Source of the DNA: Neocallimastix lanati (nom. inval.)
Lineage: Eukaryota; Neocallimastigomycota; Neocallimastigomycetes; Neocallimastigales; Neocallimastigaceae
DNA length: 64,000 nt
Assembly: GCA_016946835.1 (NCBI GenBank)
Contig: JACVTC010000009.1
Coordinates: 559,501 to 623,500, forward strand
Direction of reading: 5' to 3'
Shown: positions 61,473 to 64,000 of the stretch, in pieces
How the letters are laid out: each line of letters opens with the position of its first letter
Position numbering within the stretch: the stretch's first letter is position 1
Made by a program: the position numbers and the translations under genes
Notes under the pieces: generated by a model
Seen by the model: only the letters and a program-made list of their open reading frames with translations
Database searches by the model: none
Told to the model about the DNA's origin: nothing

Positions 61473-64000
61473 TGTTGTTGTTGTAGTTGTAGTTGTAGTT
61501 TTAGTTGTAGTTGTTGCTGTTGTTGTTGTAGTTGTTGTAGTGGTATCCTGTTTCTTACAAGAGTGAGGAATGGAACACCAGTTAGCGTCTTCAATACCCC
61601 AATCTTCCGTATCGGTATAGACAACTTCACAGGTCTTACAACAGGGGTAGAGGCCACCACTTGGACAAAGTTGAAGATCGACAATACCACACCATTCGTC
61701 ATTTTCCACACCGTACCATTTATCCGCAGATTTAGAGTAGTGGATTGGCTCGGTCGTTCTTAAGGTACAACATTTATAACCCAGTTTGGTGGACCAACAG
61801 GCGTTATCGACGCTACTTTCGAAGAGACACCATTCATTGTTTTCGATACCCCAGTCCCCCACCGTATCACTCGTTTCTACTTTGGTGGTGAAGAGACAAC
61901 AGTTGTAGCCACTGTTACGACAACCGCCATTCTTTTCCTCCAGGACTTGAGTTTCCACCACATAATCCGGTTCCCCCAAATATTCTTGGGCATAGGAACA
62001 ATCCATGGCGTAGTTTTCACAAATAAATTTGAATCGTTCAATCATCCAACGTTTCAAACCAAGGATACGATCTTCATTATACGTCGACTCACTAGTATAT
62101 TTTCTGAGTTTGATATCGGTATATTCGGTGTTGCTTAGAAAATCTTCATAGGTGAAGTAGTCCTCTATTTTGATGTTGACTCTCTTCACTCGACCTGGAA
62201 GGTTACCATCGGCATCGGGGGTACGATCTCTTTTAACATAAGGATCAAGGAATTGCTTCAGTTGATCGATACGGGGAATTAATTTCTTTGGATTGAAGGC
62301 CTTCCTCATATATTCCTCGACATAACCCATTAATTCCTCATTATCTTCCTTTAAATTAAGAATCTCGAAGAGGGGATTTTTTTTATCGTAAATCTCATGA
62401 TTAAAAGTTCTACGGGGATTGGAGTCCATGTAGGCCCCAAATTCACTATCGAAGTCATACAGTAAAGGGATCCACCTATCTTTACCGGAAGTGGTATCAT
62501 GTAACATATAGAGGGATTGATTGTGATCATTGGTAGCATGATCCCAGGAACCAAATAAGTATTTTAAGGCTTGCCATCTCATGAACGTTTCCACGTCAAA
62601 GAATTCTTCTAATTCCTTTCTGGTTTTGGTCTTGGCTAAACGTTCCTGAAATTTTTTGAAATCAACGTCATCGGTAATTTCATCGTCATCATTGATACAG
62701 TTGAAGAAGACATTGTTACCGTATTCTCGATCACAAGTATAGAGATGCGTCGTGGACTTTTCACCAAAATAGTATTCAATCCATTGAGATTTGAAAGCAT
62801 CTCTCATGGCAAATAAACCCATATACCGATCGTTAAAGTAAACATTTACAAAATTGGAAGAGAGGGAAGGCAGTTCCACTAAATTACAAATATCATAGGC
62901 TAATTTTTCTCTAAGGAAGGAAGGATCGACCGCTTCTGAACGTAGGCGAAGTTGTTTTCTTTCAAAGAGCTCACCCTTCTTAACCTTAATATTATAGCCT
63001 AGCTTTTCAAAATTTCTAGTATATTTACCACCAACTGAAAATTTGATACTTGGAACCTTAGTAATATCACTATTAATAAAATAAAATAAAATGAAAAAAA
63101 AAATAATTAAATATTCATATATATAAATATAAATATAAATATAAATATAAATATAAATATAAATATAAATATAAATATAAATATAAATATAAATATAAAT
63201 ATAAATATAAATATAAAATATAAAATATAAAATATAAATATAAATATAAATATAAATATAAATATAAATATAAATATAAATATAAAATATAAAATATAAA
63301 ATATAAAATATAAAATATAAAATATAAAATATAAAATATAAATATAAATATAAATATAAATATAAATATAAATATAAATATAAAATATAAAATATAAAAT
63401 ATAAAATATATAATATAAAATATAAAATTATTTAATAATTAATATTTTATTTTATTTTATTTTATTTTTTTTTTAAAAATTATAATTAATTAGTTAATAA
63501 ATCCAAAAGAAGATAAAGTAATTTTTAATATATATATATTTTAATAATTTAAATTCTTTAAATTTTTTTTTTTTTTTTTTTTTTAATTTTTACCCTTCAA
63601 TATCTAAAGTTAATTGTGAATTTTTAGCTTCATAATCTGGAATGGCATATAAACCATAATTAGTAGATAATAATTGATCTATGGTATGATTAGAATATTT
63701 GGAGGCGATGGTTTCAAATTCAGTATAAGTTTTATTAGTCATTTCAATTAATTCTAAATCCTTTTTATCCTTAATACGTGATTTATCAATAAGATTTTTA
63801 TTTAAGGCTTTCGTCATAATATTATCATAATTCATCCAGTAGGCATGATAACAATCCTCATTTTTATTGAGGTATCGAACATTCATATCTCGTTCACATT
63901 GATATTTCAGAAAGAAGTTACGGTAGTCCTCCTCACTTAAATTAATGGTTACCTTGGGAACCACAAAATCCGTTTTTTCAAAAATCTCAGCCCTTTTTAC
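58794..64000 (-). CDS. Secreted CotH-family protein with three dockerins and seven CBM1 modules (copy C), 5' end outside the window
   Basis: The largest paralogue. Exon 3 is 63069-58794 and exon 2 runs from 63594 past the window edge; by comparison with A and B about 41 bases of exon 2 plus the signal-peptide exon are missing. Exon 2 shows KYQCERDMNVRYLNKNEDCY, and the splice again cuts the Gly codon of DIEG. CotH core: GSWDHATNDHN and WIPLLYDFDSEFGAY. Three dockerins (about 61935-61560), the third ending GIEDANWCSIPHSC. CBM1 modules at about 61225-61110, 60815-60705, 60401-60291, 60050-59940, 59762-59650, 59475-59362 and 58945-58840. Modules 2-5 are nearly identical (PYEPCGGSGFLEYPRCCPPGYYC in outline), 6 is a close variant, 7 is distinct. 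Poly-Thr linkers carry VKPK/VKSK or TTKK punctuations. C terminus QPPFGWPAPF. Likely role as for copies A and B, with a longer reach and higher avidity. Confidence 0.93.
63119..63428 (+). repeat. (ATAAAT)n / (ATAAAATAT)n microsatellite inside intron 2 of CotH copy C
   Basis: About 310 bases of near-perfect hexamer repeat with interspersed AAAATAT blocks, inside the intron 63070-63593. It accounts for this intron being 524 bases against 329 in A and 270 in B. Confidence 0.95.

Noticed and set aside
58987-61763. Long plus-strand Val/Phe-rich and Ser/Cys-rich frames opposite CotH copy C (similar ones opposite copies A and B)
   Set aside because: They are the antisense of poly-threonine codons (ACN read as GTN or frame-shifted). 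They begin and end with the Thr linkers and have no independent features.
1-64000. CRISPR arrays, tRNA and rRNA genes
   Set aside because: No regularly spaced direct repeats with unique spacers, no tRNA-like box A/B pair and no conserved rRNA segment were seen on either strand.

Overview
The window looks like nuclear DNA of an anaerobic gut fungus (Neocallimastigomycota). The intergenic DNA is extremely AT-rich, full of poly-A/T tracts and tri- to pentanucleotide repeats. The genes are small islands with short GT-AG introns. Three genes encode secreted proteins that carry fungal-type dockerins (CBM10-like) and CBM1 modules, a combination characteristic of the cellulosomes of this phylum. The genus cannot be told from the sequence alone.

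Layout, left to right. 0.9-2.8 kb: a decayed 5'-truncated LINE copy with an internal inverted duplication. 3.5-3.85 kb: a fragment of a P-loop helicase-like gene. 6.4-7.5 kb: the ribosomal protein eS8 gene (four exons, the first only 4 coding bases). 8.4-11.3 kb: a better preserved 5'-truncated LINE with a long RT reading frame and poly-A tail. 13.2-14.6 kb: a three-exon rhomboid protease gene. 15.4-15.95 kb (minus): relic of a double-dockerin protein. 16.2-17.4 kb: relic of a Ty1/copia element. 20.4-24.3 kb: an eight-exon gene for a MATH-like/repeat/SH3 protein. 26.4-26.5 kb: a third LINE scrap. 30.5-34.2, 40.5-44.2 and 58.8-64.0 kb (all minus): three paralogous CotH-dockerin-CBM1 genes, the last cut by the window edge. 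49.65-56.56 kb (minus): a full-length, apparently very young Ty3/gypsy retrotransposon between the second and third CotH genes.

The three CotH genes share one plan: signal peptide on a tiny exon 1, a 448-base exon 2 (fully seen in two copies), then a long exon 3 with the CotH core, three tandem dockerins and 4-7 CBM1 modules on poly-threonine linkers. They would be secreted, docked onto cellulosome scaffolds and bound to plant cell-wall polysaccharide. Their sequences show gene conversion and repeat-driven growth of the CBM1/Thr tails.

The gypsy element has identical LTRs, a 5-bp target duplication, a polypurine tract and a textbook -1 slippery heptamer directly before the Gag stop. Long stretches between these loci hold only simple repeats, two strong hairpins and a few short unexplained islands.

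All exon borders were read by eye from splice signals, reading frame and paralogue comparison; no alignment or database search was run.
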